Of a DNA stretch of 6,796 nucleotides, positions 1 to 5,726 are shown piece by piece. Within the stretch, counting starts at the first letter, position 1. The number at the start of each line of letters is the position of its first letter. The position numbers and the translations under genes are program-made. The notes below the pieces were generated by a model. It was not told the DNA's origin, ran no database searches, and saw only the letters and a program-made list of their open reading frames with translations. Origin of the DNA: CAYVIB01 sp964451365. GTDB taxonomy: Bacteria > Pseudomonadota > Gammaproteobacteria > Pseudomonadales > Cellvibrionaceae. The stretch lies in the NCBI GenBank assembly GCA_964451365.1, contig CAYVIB010000071.1, positions 1 to 6,796 of the forward strand, read 5' to 3'.

Positions 1-77
1 TCGCATCTTGCCGACATTTGGGTCGGCGCTTGAAAAGCAGCACCAACCCAAATGCGGCAAATACGAGGCGTTAGAAA
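1..77 (+). repeat. attC site of an integron cassette (left end cut by window)
   Basis: An imperfect palindrome fills this stretch. TTGCCG-a-CATTTGGGT (9-24) pairs with ACCCAAATG-c-GGCAA further right, and the outer TCGCATC pairs with the segment before GAGGCGTTAG. The right-hand core GCGTTAG (69-74) is the classic R' box in which integron integrases cut; it fits GTTRRRY except for its last base. Unpaired extra bases on one arm are typical of attC. The matching left box must lie just before base 1. It would belong to the cassette preceding the first gene. Confidence 0.75.
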
Positions 78-101
78 AAACTAATTCGAAAAGGAATGGT
101 A

Positions 102-458
102 ATGAAAAAATTGGTATTGATCATATGTACCATATTTATCTCGCTCCAATCATTTGCATCCGGGTATTTGACTCCTCTAGGAACAGGGGTTGAAATCAGC
201 AAGGTGCAAATTTTAGGAAGTGGAGGGATGGTTATATGGCTTAAGAATGATGTTCCGCAAAACCCAGATGGCTGCAACGAAAAATACAGATTATATGTAT
301 CTCAAGATCTAGCTCAATTTGATGCTATGGTGTCAGTGGTTCTATCTGCACACGCGCAGGGGAAGAAGGTCGGATTTTGGTCTTCGGGGTGCGGAACAAA
401 CTATTTCTGGGGCGGGGGAATAACTTTTCCGGTTATAAGAGATCTCTGGATAAACTAG
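102..458 (+). CDS. Small exported two-cysteine cassette protein (118 aa)
   Basis: I do not recognise a named function. The ATG at 102 is chosen over the in-frame ATG at 96 because AAGGA at 91-95 then sits at a normal distance. Residues 1-19 form a Sec signal peptide (two Lys, then a hydrophobic stretch, ending SFA). The mature part of about 99 residues has Cys58 and Cys97, likely a disulfide in the periplasm or outside. The pattern NPDGC, then a helix-like segment, AQGKKV and SSGC is shared with the next gene, so the two are members of one family. The gene lies between two attC sites and is therefore the body of an integron cassette. The reading frame is intact and AT-rich compared with rpoD. 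Confidence 0.85.
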   Translation: MKKLVLIICTIFISLQSFASGYLTPLGTGVEISKVQILGSGGMVIWLKNDVPQNPDGCNEKYRLYVSQDLAQFDAMVSVVLSAHAQGKKVGFWSSGCGTNYFWGGGITFPVIRDLWIN

Positions 459-459
459 T

Positions 460-575
460 TCTAATAAGCCGCTGCACACCGACACATACTGCTACGTTCG
501 TTTTTGTATGTCGCTGTGCGCCATTTTACACAAAAACGCTCTCTGCGGTATGCGCGGGTGAGCGGAACGTTATAT
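460..575 (+). repeat. attC site between the two cassette genes
   Basis: This stretch begins two bases after the stop codon of the first gene. The left box CTAATAAG (461-468) is followed by CCGCT, which pairs with AGCGG (561-565) just before the right box AACGTTAT (566-573). An inner stem pairs CACATAC with GTATGTCG. At about 116 bp it is inside the size range of large attC sites. The right box GTTATAT matches the GTTRRRY core only partly, but its layout is the same as the attC at 927-1020. Confidence 0.72.
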
Positions 576-595
576 TCAAGAAAAAGGAGAAATGG

Positions 596-925
596 GTGAG
601 AGTCTTTCTGGCTTTGGTTTTAGCGTTAGTTTCAATAAATTCATATGCAGGGGGATCTGTACAATGGAATAAAATCACAAGAATCGCCTTTCAAGCTGGT
701 GGTTTTTTCTTATATGCGGATAACTGGGAAAATCCAAACGAATGTATGCGAGCAGATGCTGTGGTGCTAAAGGATACAGATCCGAATTACGATAAAGCTT
801 ACGCAATGTTGCTTGCTGCTTATCTGGCAGGTAAAGAGGTTATGGCTTATTCCGACGGATGCCACGAATTTGATGAGAAAACATACAACTACATTCGCGG
901 CTATAAGTATTTGCAAGTACGGTAA
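596..925 (+). CDS. Small exported two-cysteine cassette protein, paralogue (109 aa)
   Basis: Function unknown. The start is GTG at 596, because AAGGAGA at 584-590 lies five bases upstream and translation from there opens directly with a signal peptide (residues 1-18, ending SYA before GG). The in-frame extension back to 377 runs through the attC site and is not real. The mature protein keeps the family pattern: NPNEC with Cys50, DPNYDKAYAMLLAAYLAGK at 62-80, and SDGC with Cys89. The Cys-to-Cys distance is 39 residues, as in the first cassette protein, so a conserved disulfide is likely. The gene is flanked by attC on both sides. The two proteins are clearly diverged, so they look like two related captured cassettes and not a recent duplication. 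Confidence 0.85.
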   Translation: MRVFLALVLALVSINSYAGGSVQWNKITRIAFQAGGFFLYADNWENPNECMRADAVVLKDTDPNYDKAYAMLLAAYLAGKEVMAYSDGCHEFDEKTYNYIRGYKYLQVR

Positions 926-926
926 C

Positions 927-1020
927 ATAACAAGAAAATTATGTCGTAGCGCAAGCGCTGCTGGGACCTCCGCTCCGGCGCTTTGCGCCTACACTACGGC
1001 CCCATATTTGAACGTTATGG
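927..1020 (+). repeat. attC site after the second cassette gene
   Basis: This is the clearest attC in the window. The left box ATAACAAG (927-934) starts right after the stop codon. The right end TTGAACGTTATGG (1008-1020) carries the R' box GTTATGG. Between them CGTAG-CGCAAGCGC pairs with GCGCTTTGCG-CCTACACTACG, giving a long imperfect hairpin of about 94 bp. The layout resembles Vibrio-type repeats (TAACAA at one end, CGTTA at the other). It is the last recognisable attC in the window. Confidence 0.8.
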
Positions 1021-1332
1021 CGCTCTGCAAATCGGTAGTGGGTTTCGGTTTTTCTGAGAGAAAGAGCCAGAAAAAGTAGGTAAGAACAATAGCGGTGAAT
1101 TCCAGGCACTCTGTTTCGTTCTCGGCGCCATTTGTAAATAAAGCATTTCGGCAATCCACGCCATTCTGCGTGGCGTGCCACCGTTAAAATGGGTCGTGGT
1201 TCGTCAGAACACACCATTATTGTGACGAAACGCGCTCCAATTGTTGCCGCAGTTTCCCTCGCTTGCGGCTGATACGAATAAGAGCAGTTTGGACTTTTTT
1301 TTGGTCGGTTAAACAAAATCAGGTAGAAAAAA
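1021..1332. other. Gene-free stretch after the last attC
   Basis: I see no supportable gene here on either strand. One short hairpin is present (CACGCCA 1157-1163 with TGGCGTG 1171-1177). A 30-codon GTG frame at 1095-1187 and a long minus-strand open frame through this area lack a ribosome binding site and look like chance. A T8 run precedes the next gene. By position this would be the start of the third cassette, so it may be a decayed cassette or the leader of the DUF3465 gene. Confidence 0.4.
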
Positions 1333-1723
1333 ATGAAAAATTTAATTGCCGATTTCATTCTTGTATTCTTAGTAAACGTCGCGATTGCCGACGATGTTCT
1401 TATTAAAGAGCTGTTTGCGAACCAAAAAAAGCAATGTTCAAGTAACCGGCCAGGGAGTTGTTGTAAGGCTTCTTCCGGACGATCTGGAAGGCAGCCGGCA
1501 TCAGAAATTTATCCTCCGGCTGGATAGCGGCCTGACATTGCTGATATCGCATAATATCGATATCGCTCCGAGAATACAGACCATACAGGAAGACGATTTG
1601 GTGCAGTTCAACGGCGAGTACGAATGGAACGCTAAAGGTGGTGTAGTTCACTGGACCCATAGAGATCCCCGAGCGAACCATGAGCATGGCTGGCTGATAC
1701 ACAACGGCCGGAAATATGAGTGA
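1333..1723 (+). pseudogene. DUF3465 exported protein, frameshifted at an A7 run
   Basis: The first frame (ATG 1333) gives a signal peptide, residues 1-20 ending AIA, then DDVLIKELFANQK. At seven A residues (1424-1430) the frame is lost and it stops at 1527. The frame ending at 1723 continues the protein with the hallmarks of DUF3465: GQGVVVRLLPDD, EGSRHQKFILRL, SHNIDIAPR, GEYEWNAKGGVVHWTHRDP and HEHGW. Removing one A (AAC CAA AAA AGC) joins both parts into about 129 residues, close to what I would expect for the family. DUF3465 proteins are exported and of unknown function; the HNID and HWTH motifs are the conserved core. Either one base was gained, or this is a sequencing error, or slippage on the A run restores the frame. 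I am confident of the family, less of the gene being dead. Confidence 0.8.
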
Positions 1724-1746
1724 GGTGAATAGGCTCGCGGTATTTA

Positions 1747-1842
1747 ATGGGTAAGTTTAAATCATTACGGAAAGCGGAATCGGCTTTGAGAAAAAATAAG
1801 CGGGGAATGGTTGATTATTGTCGCTCTGCGGCTTCTATCTGA
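1747..1842 (+). CDS. Short basic ORF (31 aa) overlapping the membrane protein start
   Basis: ATG at 1747 opens a 31-codon frame rich in Lys and Arg (MGKFKSLRKAESALRKNKRG) whose TGA (1840-1842) overlaps the ATG at 1842 of the next frame as TGATG, a usual layout for translational coupling. The ribosome binding site is weak. Two readings fit. It may be a tiny upstream gene coupled to the membrane protein. Alternatively it is the cytoplasmic N-terminus of that protein, cut off by one lost base near 1817: adding one T there reads MVDYLSLCGF and runs straight into the first membrane helix. The basic stretch would then obey the positive-inside rule. Confidence 0.35.
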   Translation: MGKFKSLRKAESALRKNKRGMVDYCRSAASI

Positions 1843-2156
1843 TGTTCCTCGTTATAAATATTTTTATGATGGTTATGAGGTCAATCAAAGATCCTGGTGG
1901 GGTGTCAGTGATAATGCTTTTGTTTATTTGTATTCTCACGTTTCTGGTGGTGGGAATAGTTGTTGCGCTTTACACATCGTCGAAAGTCGGATTTTATGCG
2001 GGATTTTTGGGAGCATTGTTGAGTCTGGCTATCTTCCCGATCGGTACAGGGTTTGGCTTTTTTGGCATAAAGCGTTTGCTGGCTACTAAATCTATATATC
2101 TCGACAAGAGCCTGAGCTTCAAGTTGCTACGTAGTGCCTTTATTGCCTATCGCTGA
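1818..2156 (+). CDS. Small integral membrane protein, three predicted helices
   Basis: Not recognised. From the TTG at 1818 the protein has 112 residues. Hydrophobic segments lie at about 4-20, 30-51 and 57-83, with a short RSIKDPGG loop between the first two, and the last 28 residues are soluble and basic (KSIYLDKSLSFKLL). The start is uncertain: TTG 1818 has GGGGA some 11 bases upstream, while ATG 1842 (codon 9) overlaps the preceding stop as TGATG. If a base is missing near 1817, the true start is ATG 1747. It is likely an inner-membrane protein. No attC follows before the next gene at 2213, only a 56 bp spacer. Confidence 0.6.
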   Translation: MSLCGFYLMFLVINIFMMVMRSIKDPGGVSVIMLLFICILTFLVVGIVVALYTSSKVGFYAGFLGALLSLAIFPIGTGFGFFGIKRLLATKSIYLDKSLSFKLLRSAFIAYR

Positions 2157-2212
2157 TTCCGGGGCTGGAGTGGACTGAACAAGGCGTTTTATTTAAACCG
2201 AAGGACATAAGA

Positions 2213-2552
2213 ATGAAGAATGTTATTTTAGCTCTCGTAATGATAGTTTTAGCGTCACCGCTATATGCGGAGGAGGCATATGCCGTAAACGTTGGAATCT
2301 ATCAGGATGGAAATCTCATCGGCTCTCCGGTTAGTCGTGCAGCCGGGAGTTCAGACTTCAGTGAAAGAAGAAAAATGCTCGTTAAAGCTTACGGTCGATC
2401 CCGTTGGCGCAAAGGCTGTTCAGTTGACTACCAATCTGGCAGTTGATGGCGAAAATATCACCCCTGCATTTTTTGTGGAGCTTGGAAAAGAAAGCACTGT
2501 AAAAGCCGGGAGTAAAAGTCTATCCGTGATAGTAACCAAAGCGAGTAGCTGA
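2213..2552 (+). pseudogene. Exported protein of unknown family, frameshifted
   Basis: GAAGGA upstream of ATG 2213 gives a good start. Residues 1-19 are a signal peptide ending LYA before EE. The first frame reads VNVGIYQDGNLIGSP and then turns into nonsense, stopping at 2446. The frame ending at 2552 contains LVVQPGVQTSV, SLKLTVDPVGAKAVQLTTNL, FFVELGKESTVKAGSKSLSV and VTK. Dropping one base at the CCGG around 2328-2332 joins the halves as GSP-LVVQPG, giving about 112 residues. The alternating hydrophobic pattern suggests an all-beta periplasmic protein; I cannot name a family. As with DUF3465, one extra base breaks the frame, either a real mutation or a local sequence error. Confidence 0.6.
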
Positions 2553-2647
2553 CGTCCGTAGTATGTGGACATTTGTGTCGTGACAGAGCAAGCAAAAAAA
2601 AATGAAAATCTTCCCGTTCTCCATGTTTTTGTTTTGAGGATGACAAC

Positions 2648-3064
2648 TTGATTAGGTTAGCAAAAAACAACAAGGATTTCGTTGAGTGTTTCAACGTACT
2701 CTCCCCATTGCGACCACGCCTGAGTCTTGATGATTATCTTTCAGCGATCGAAAGAATGTCAGCCAGTACAGGCTATAAACTTGTTTATCTGATTGACGGA
2801 GATATTAAAGCGGTAGCGGGTTTTCGAATTTCTGAATGGCTTCATACAGGAAGATATCTGGAAATTGAGGATTTCATAACAAAGGAAGGGGAGCGTTCTA
2901 AAGGATATGGTAGTAAGTTATTCGACTGGACCCTTGGATATGCCAGGGAGAACGGCTGTAATCAGTTGCGTCTGGTATCGGGTGTGTCTCGCGAAGCGGC
3001 CCATAAATTTTATTTAAATAAAGGTATGGCCTTCGAGGCCAAATATTTCTCTATAAATGTTTAG
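2648..3064 (+). CDS. GNAT-family N-acetyltransferase (138 aa)
   Basis: This transfers an acetyl group from acetyl-CoA to an amine; the substrate cannot be read from sequence. The start is TTG at 2648, with GAGGA at 2636-2640 seven bases upstream; the ATG at 2640 is in another frame and stops at once. Residues 50-60 (DGDIKAVAGFR) form the central strands. The acetyl-CoA pyrophosphate loop is ERSKGYGSKL at about 82-91 (the R-x-x-G-x-G motif A). The LRLVSGVSREAAHKFYLNKGM segment is motif B, ending in the usual FY..GM. Length is normal for a compact single-domain GNAT. Translation stops three bases before the next ORF. Such acetyltransferases are common cargo of integrons and islands. Confidence 0.88.
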   Translation: MIRLAKNNKDFVECFNVLSPLRPRLSLDDYLSAIERMSASTGYKLVYLIDGDIKAVAGFRISEWLHTGRYLEIEDFITKEGERSKGYGSKLFDWTLGYARENGCNQLRLVSGVSREAAHKFYLNKGMAFEAKYFSINV

Positions 3065-3066
3065 CG

Positions 3067-3312
3067 TTGAAGGCAGAGTACCTGCGTGTTTCGATTAAAA
3101 ACCGACAGGCTGCTGTGATGCCTCTGGTCGAATCCAACAGAGACGAATTCCGTTCCCTGTTGATAAACCCTGACGTCATTCGGTGGTGCTTTGATCTGCC
3201 TTCCGAAGGTGAAGTAAGCAGAAAATTCGCTGAAAAAAGCAGGGATGACATGACAAGCTTGCAAATACCGTTGTGGTTAAAGCGCGATAGCAGTTTGCTT
3301 AAGTCGGTTTGA
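3067..3312 (+). pseudogene. Truncated GNAT-like N-terminal fragment
   Basis: The frame opens with TTG at 3067, two bases after the preceding stop, without a clear ribosome binding site. PLVESNRDEFRSLLINPDV followed by IRWCFDLPSEGEV resembles the N-terminal part of RimJ/RimL-type acetyltransferases (pLv..nrdef..Ll.dpeV.r.cFd.Pt..ev). After about residue 60 the sequence loses resemblance and stops at 82 codons, well short of the 150 or more residues of that family and without the acetyl-CoA loop. I read it as the leftover of a second acetyltransferase. A short functional protein cannot be excluded, but the missing motif A argues against an enzyme. Confidence 0.4.
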
Positions 3313-3359
3313 TTGAACGACCTCGGTGGCTGGTTCACGCAGGCTGGGATGAGATTTAC

Positions 3360-3397
3360 GAATCCCAACATGAATTCGCGAAAAAGTGTTGGGATTC
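3360..3397. repeat. Perfect 11-bp inverted repeat
   Basis: GAATCCCAACA (3360-3370) and TGTTGGGATTC (3387-3397) are perfect complements separated by 16 bases. It lies 20 bases past the stop of the minus-strand DUF5996 gene, so it could end that transcript, but no T run follows on either side. It could equally stop converging transcription from the left-hand genes or mark a former recombination site. Confidence 0.5.
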
Positions 3398-3416
3398 ACT
3401 TCACAACCTACAATTG

Positions 3417-4361
3417 TCAATGAGCTTTTGTTCGTTCGAGGGCGGAACGATTCCACTTACCCAAATTGGCGGCCGCCTCGTAGCTGCTTTGCAGGAAATC
3501 GAGCAACACCGTATCCGGTGATTCTGCTTGCCGTACCTCATCATAGGGTAGAACAAACTCGCGCATCTCCGCGCTGTAAAATGCACTACCCGGCCGCACT
3601 GGGGCGTTACTGAACCCCTCTGGTTCGGGATAAGCGTAGGCATAAAACACCGGGTAGGGTAGTGGCCCGCCGCCAGGCCAGAAGCCACAGCTACTTACCT
3701 CATGCGAATATGCTTCCCGTGTAACCCTGTCGGGAAGATTGGGTACGCCTCCGGGATGTGTGGGCGCGGTGCGTCCGGAAAAGCGGGTTACGGCGAGGTC
3801 GAAGCTTCCCCAGAAAAAATGCACCGGACTGCACTTACCGATAAATTCCGCGCGAAACTTCTTGAATACGCGATCCGCTTGAACAAGGGTGCGCCACCAT
3901 CGATTGGCATACTCCGCATCATAGGCTCCGTGGATAAAATCCCGTTCGAACGGTATAGGATCGACTATTTCATTGGGGGTGGTGTGAATTTTTATATTTA
4001 TACCGGCTTCGGCCAGTTTAGCGATTAACTCGTGATAAAAATCCGCCACTGTGCGCGGTTGCAGTGCCATCGAATTCACCACGCCGGTATCGGTTCGGAT
4101 CAGAAGCTGGTGACTGATAAAATCGAATTCGAGTTGGAACGTGCATGTGTCGTGTGGGATGGTCGAGGTGGTCAGGCCACGCGGGGTTATGTAAAAGGTG
4201 ACATGCCAGGAGTGATTCACCCATGGCGTCTGAACGAGACGGAGCTTGCCGACAATCTGCGTCCACATATGCAACGTTGAGTAAGTATCGCTCCACTCCT
4301 CCAGGGGTAAGGCTGGCCATTGTTCGGAGTGGCGCATGGTGTTGGAAAATTCGTGTGCCAT
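3417..4361 (-). CDS. DUF5996 family protein (314 aa)
   Basis: The only long intact accessory gene, on the strand opposite to the small genes on its left. Upstream of its ATG lies TGGAGGCAACA, a good ribosome binding site. The protein is full-length for DUF5996 and strongly conserved: WPALPLEEWSDTYSTLHMWT at 15-34, the NHSWHV strand at 49-54, LEFDFISHQL at 78-87, a helix ending in KCSPVHFFWGSFDLAVTRF at 176-194, and SHEVSSCGFWPGGG at 219-232. No signal peptide or membrane helix is seen, so it is probably cytoplasmic. The His/Cys/Trp-rich conserved stretches could form an active or metal site, but the biochemical role of the family is not known to me. It is not flanked by attC, so it is probably not a cassette. 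A short leader ORF and inverted repeats lie upstream. Confidence 0.92.
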   Translation of the reverse strand: MAHEFSNTMRHSEQWPALPLEEWSDTYSTLHMWTQIVGKLRLVQTPWVNHSWHVTFYITPRGLTTSTIPHDTCTFQLEFDFISHQLLIRTDTGVVNSMALQPRTVADFYHELIAKLAEAGINIKIHTTPNEIVDPIPFERDFIHGAYDAEYANRWWRTLVQADRVFKKFRAEFIGKCSPVHFFWGSFDLAVTRFSGRTAPTHPGGVPNLPDRVTREAYSHEVSSCGFWPGGGPLPYPVFYAYAYPEPEGFSNAPVRPGSAFYSAEMREFVLPYDEVRQAESPDTVLLDFLQSSYEAAANLGKWNRSALERTKAH

Positions 4362-4913
4362 TGTTGCCTCCAGTCATATTCGATCAGGTGGATTCAGGCA
4401 AGAGTAAACGCGCGCGGCGCGAATGCCAGTACGACCCGACAAACGCGAACACGAGAGACAGGCAAGGTTGCAAAAGCCTGCTCGCTTTACTGTAAAAGAT
4501 CGGGTGATATTCGATCACCGCGGGTTTACCGTCATAGAGTAAGACCTCCTTTGTCTTTTCCGCGTTCGTGCGGTATTAAATATCACCTAATACGACGATT
4601 TTCCGCAAGGAAGGATAAGGATAAAATTTTTATTAATAAAAAAGAAAGATCCCGGGTTTTAGAAACAGGAGGAGTTGTTACAGCCAAAGGCGAAAGAAGC
4701 AGGTTTTGCGGTTTTCGCATTCGCGTTGATTGCTGCCGCTCGGGGCCATTCATTTCAATTCCCATCGTGTGTGCCGGGATAATTCGCGCCGAAATTATTT
4801 TAAGTATTCATAACATTTTGCGATGCGCTTTCATGGGGCACGCTTCACTTGGGGAATGCCATTGCTCCTCTTATCTATAACCATAATGATTAATTTACAA
4901 AGGGCCTTAGGGG
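4362..4913. other. Long intergenic region upstream of DUF5996
   Basis: No convincing protein gene fills these 550 bases. On the minus strand it would hold the promoter and leader of the DUF5996 gene. It contains an 11-bp direct repeat ATATTCGATCA (4376-4386 and 4507-4517), an inverted repeat (GGTGATATT 4503-4511 with AATATCACC 4579-4587), and a six-codon ORF with a strong ribosome binding site. On the plus strand a 35-codon TTG frame (4675-4782) would encode a signal-like hydrophobic segment (AGFAVFAFALIAAARGHS), but its AGGAGG lies only two bases from the start. The 4610-4650 stretch is AT-rich. Confidence 0.4.
4515..4535 (-). CDS. Possible six-residue leader ORF (MTVNPR)
   Basis: AAAGGAGG (minus strand, 4553-4545) precedes ATG by nine bases, an unusually good ribosome binding site for a frame of only six codons. 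It lies about 150 bases before the DUF5996 start and sits between the arms of the inverted repeat 4503-4511/4579-4587. It may be a leader peptide, or the surviving start of a gene whose body was lost by rearrangement. Confidence 0.3.
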   Translation of the reverse strand: MTVNPR

Positions 4914-5075
4914 GTGAACAAGTATGCTGGTCGATTGATGGCGGTAATTTTATTGTTGCTGTTTACAACTTCCTCGGCGGTTGCATTGCAATGTGCCGGC
5001 ACCGGCTGCCAGTGCAGCGCCACGTTCGGAATCGGGTTTGCGCAGGGAACGGACGGCGTGGGAGGCGTCGCTTAG
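4914..5075 (+). CDS. Putative small secreted Cys/Gly-rich peptide (53 aa)
   Basis: GTG at 4914, with AAGGG at 4900-4904 about nine bases upstream, opens a 53-codon frame. Residues 2-24 look like a textbook signal peptide: NKYAGR (basic), then LMAVILLLLFTTSSAVA (hydrophobic, ending AVA). The mature part of about 29 residues begins LQCAGTGCQCSATFG, has three cysteines in eight residues, and ends in a glycine-rich tail. An in-frame ATG at 4938 is a weaker alternative. I do not recognise it. It could be a secreted peptide, or the broken N-terminus of a longer exported protein. Its last bases touch the nuclease remnant that follows in another frame. Support is the signal peptide alone. Confidence 0.4.
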   Translation: MNKYAGRLMAVILLLLFTTSSAVALQCAGTGCQCSATFGIGFAQGTDGVGGVA

Positions 5076-5292
5076 CAATCTTGATAAGCAGGTTTTGTCC
5101 GGCTTGATGAAAAAGCCAGATCACTATGACCCACTGCTGGAAATACTCCGCGAGCGGGGTGATAGGCATGAAAAAGGCTTTATTCAGTACCTAAAGGATC
5201 AAGGTTATTCAGTCGTTGAGATTGATGGAATTGATATTTCCGAGCAGGCGATTGCTCAATGTTTCGGCCACTGGCCCATGAAATGGGTTTAA
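5074..5292 (+). pseudogene. TM0106-type RecB-like nuclease, N-terminal remnant
   Basis: The frame reads SNLDKQVLSGLMKKPDHYDP, then LLEILRERGDRHEKGFIQYL and KDQGYSVVEIDGID. This resembles the N-terminal segment of TM0106-family RecB-like nucleases, where a cradle of L-D-x-x-x, KP, DP.LE.L.ERG..HE and G..VVEI precedes the nuclease core. The true N-terminus (the segment before RHL-like residues) is replaced by unrelated sequence, and the frame stops at 5290-5292, so only about 60-70 of several hundred residues remain. No catalytic PD-(D/E)XK residues are in this piece. The assignment is from recalled motif pattern, hence moderate. It abuts the McrC-like remnant in another frame, which suggests deletion joining two different nuclease genes. 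Confidence 0.5.
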
Positions 5293-5676
5293 CGCTCGGA
5301 ACCCAAAGTCCCAGAAAGTATCGCGAGGATATCCAAAGTAACGTATTTCAAATGAAACCAGACATCACGCTGCTCGATCAAGCCGGCCGAGCGGTGCTGA
5401 TTGCTGATGCAAAGTGGAAAACGCTTGCGGATGATGAAAAGAAGCTGGGCGTTTCTCAAGCGGATATGTATCAACTGAGCACCTATGGCAGTCGATACCA
5501 ATGCAACTCATTGGCGATAGTGTACCCCCGCATACAAACGCAATCTAAATAGCTATCGGATGGCTTTATATACAGATGAAAGTGCCCCTCATTTGCTAAT
5601 CACTGCCTGTGGGTTGCATCAAGATGTAAATCAGCTGATCTTAGACGATATACGTCTACTTATTGCTCGCCGATAA
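5259..5676 (+). pseudogene. mcrC: McrC-like restriction component, C-terminal remnant
   Basis: McrC is the nuclease partner of the GTPase McrB in modification-dependent restriction. The frame 5259-5552 carries the C-terminal PD-(D/E)XK core: MKPDITLLDQ (Asp35), VLIADAKWKTL (Asp50, Lys52), then GVSQADMYQLSTYGSRY and LAIVYP, the signature of McrC tails. The catalytic residues are intact, but the N-terminal two thirds and any mcrB are missing. It stops at 5550-5552. A second frame (5560-5676) reads MALYTDESAPHLLITACGLH and DVNQLILDDIRLLIA, a plausible C-terminal tail after another frameshift. Without a start signal or partner, this is a dead fragment. It follows the TM0106-like fragment and overlaps it in a different frame. 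Confidence 0.65.
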
Positions 5677-5726
5677 AGTAAAAGCGCTTCGAATTTGAAG
5701 TGCACTACGGATAAAAGTCGGCCAAA

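Noticed and set aside
377..595. N-terminal extension of the second cassette gene
   Set aside because: It reads through the attC site and the overlapping end of gene one; the GTG at 596 has the ribosome binding site and the signal peptide.
939..1358. 139-residue minus-strand open frame
   Set aside because: It crosses the attC site, has no ribosome binding site, and its composition (many Arg, Cys, Ser) is that of chance translation.
1424..1431. Programmed -1 frameshift at A AAA AAG in the DUF3465 gene
   Set aside because: A -1 slip leads to a stop within five codons; the domain lies in the +1 frame, so this motif cannot produce it by the usual mechanism.
3702..4280. Plus-strand open frames over DUF5996
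   Set aside because: Shadows of the strongly conserved minus-strand gene.
4675..4782. 35-codon TTG frame with a hydrophobic stretch
   Set aside because: AGGAGG lies only two bases before the TTG and no other start is available; kept only as a remark on the intergenic region.
4320..4880. 186-residue plus-strand open frame
   Set aside because: It begins antisense inside DUF5996, runs through AT-rich noncoding sequence, and shows no domain or start signal.
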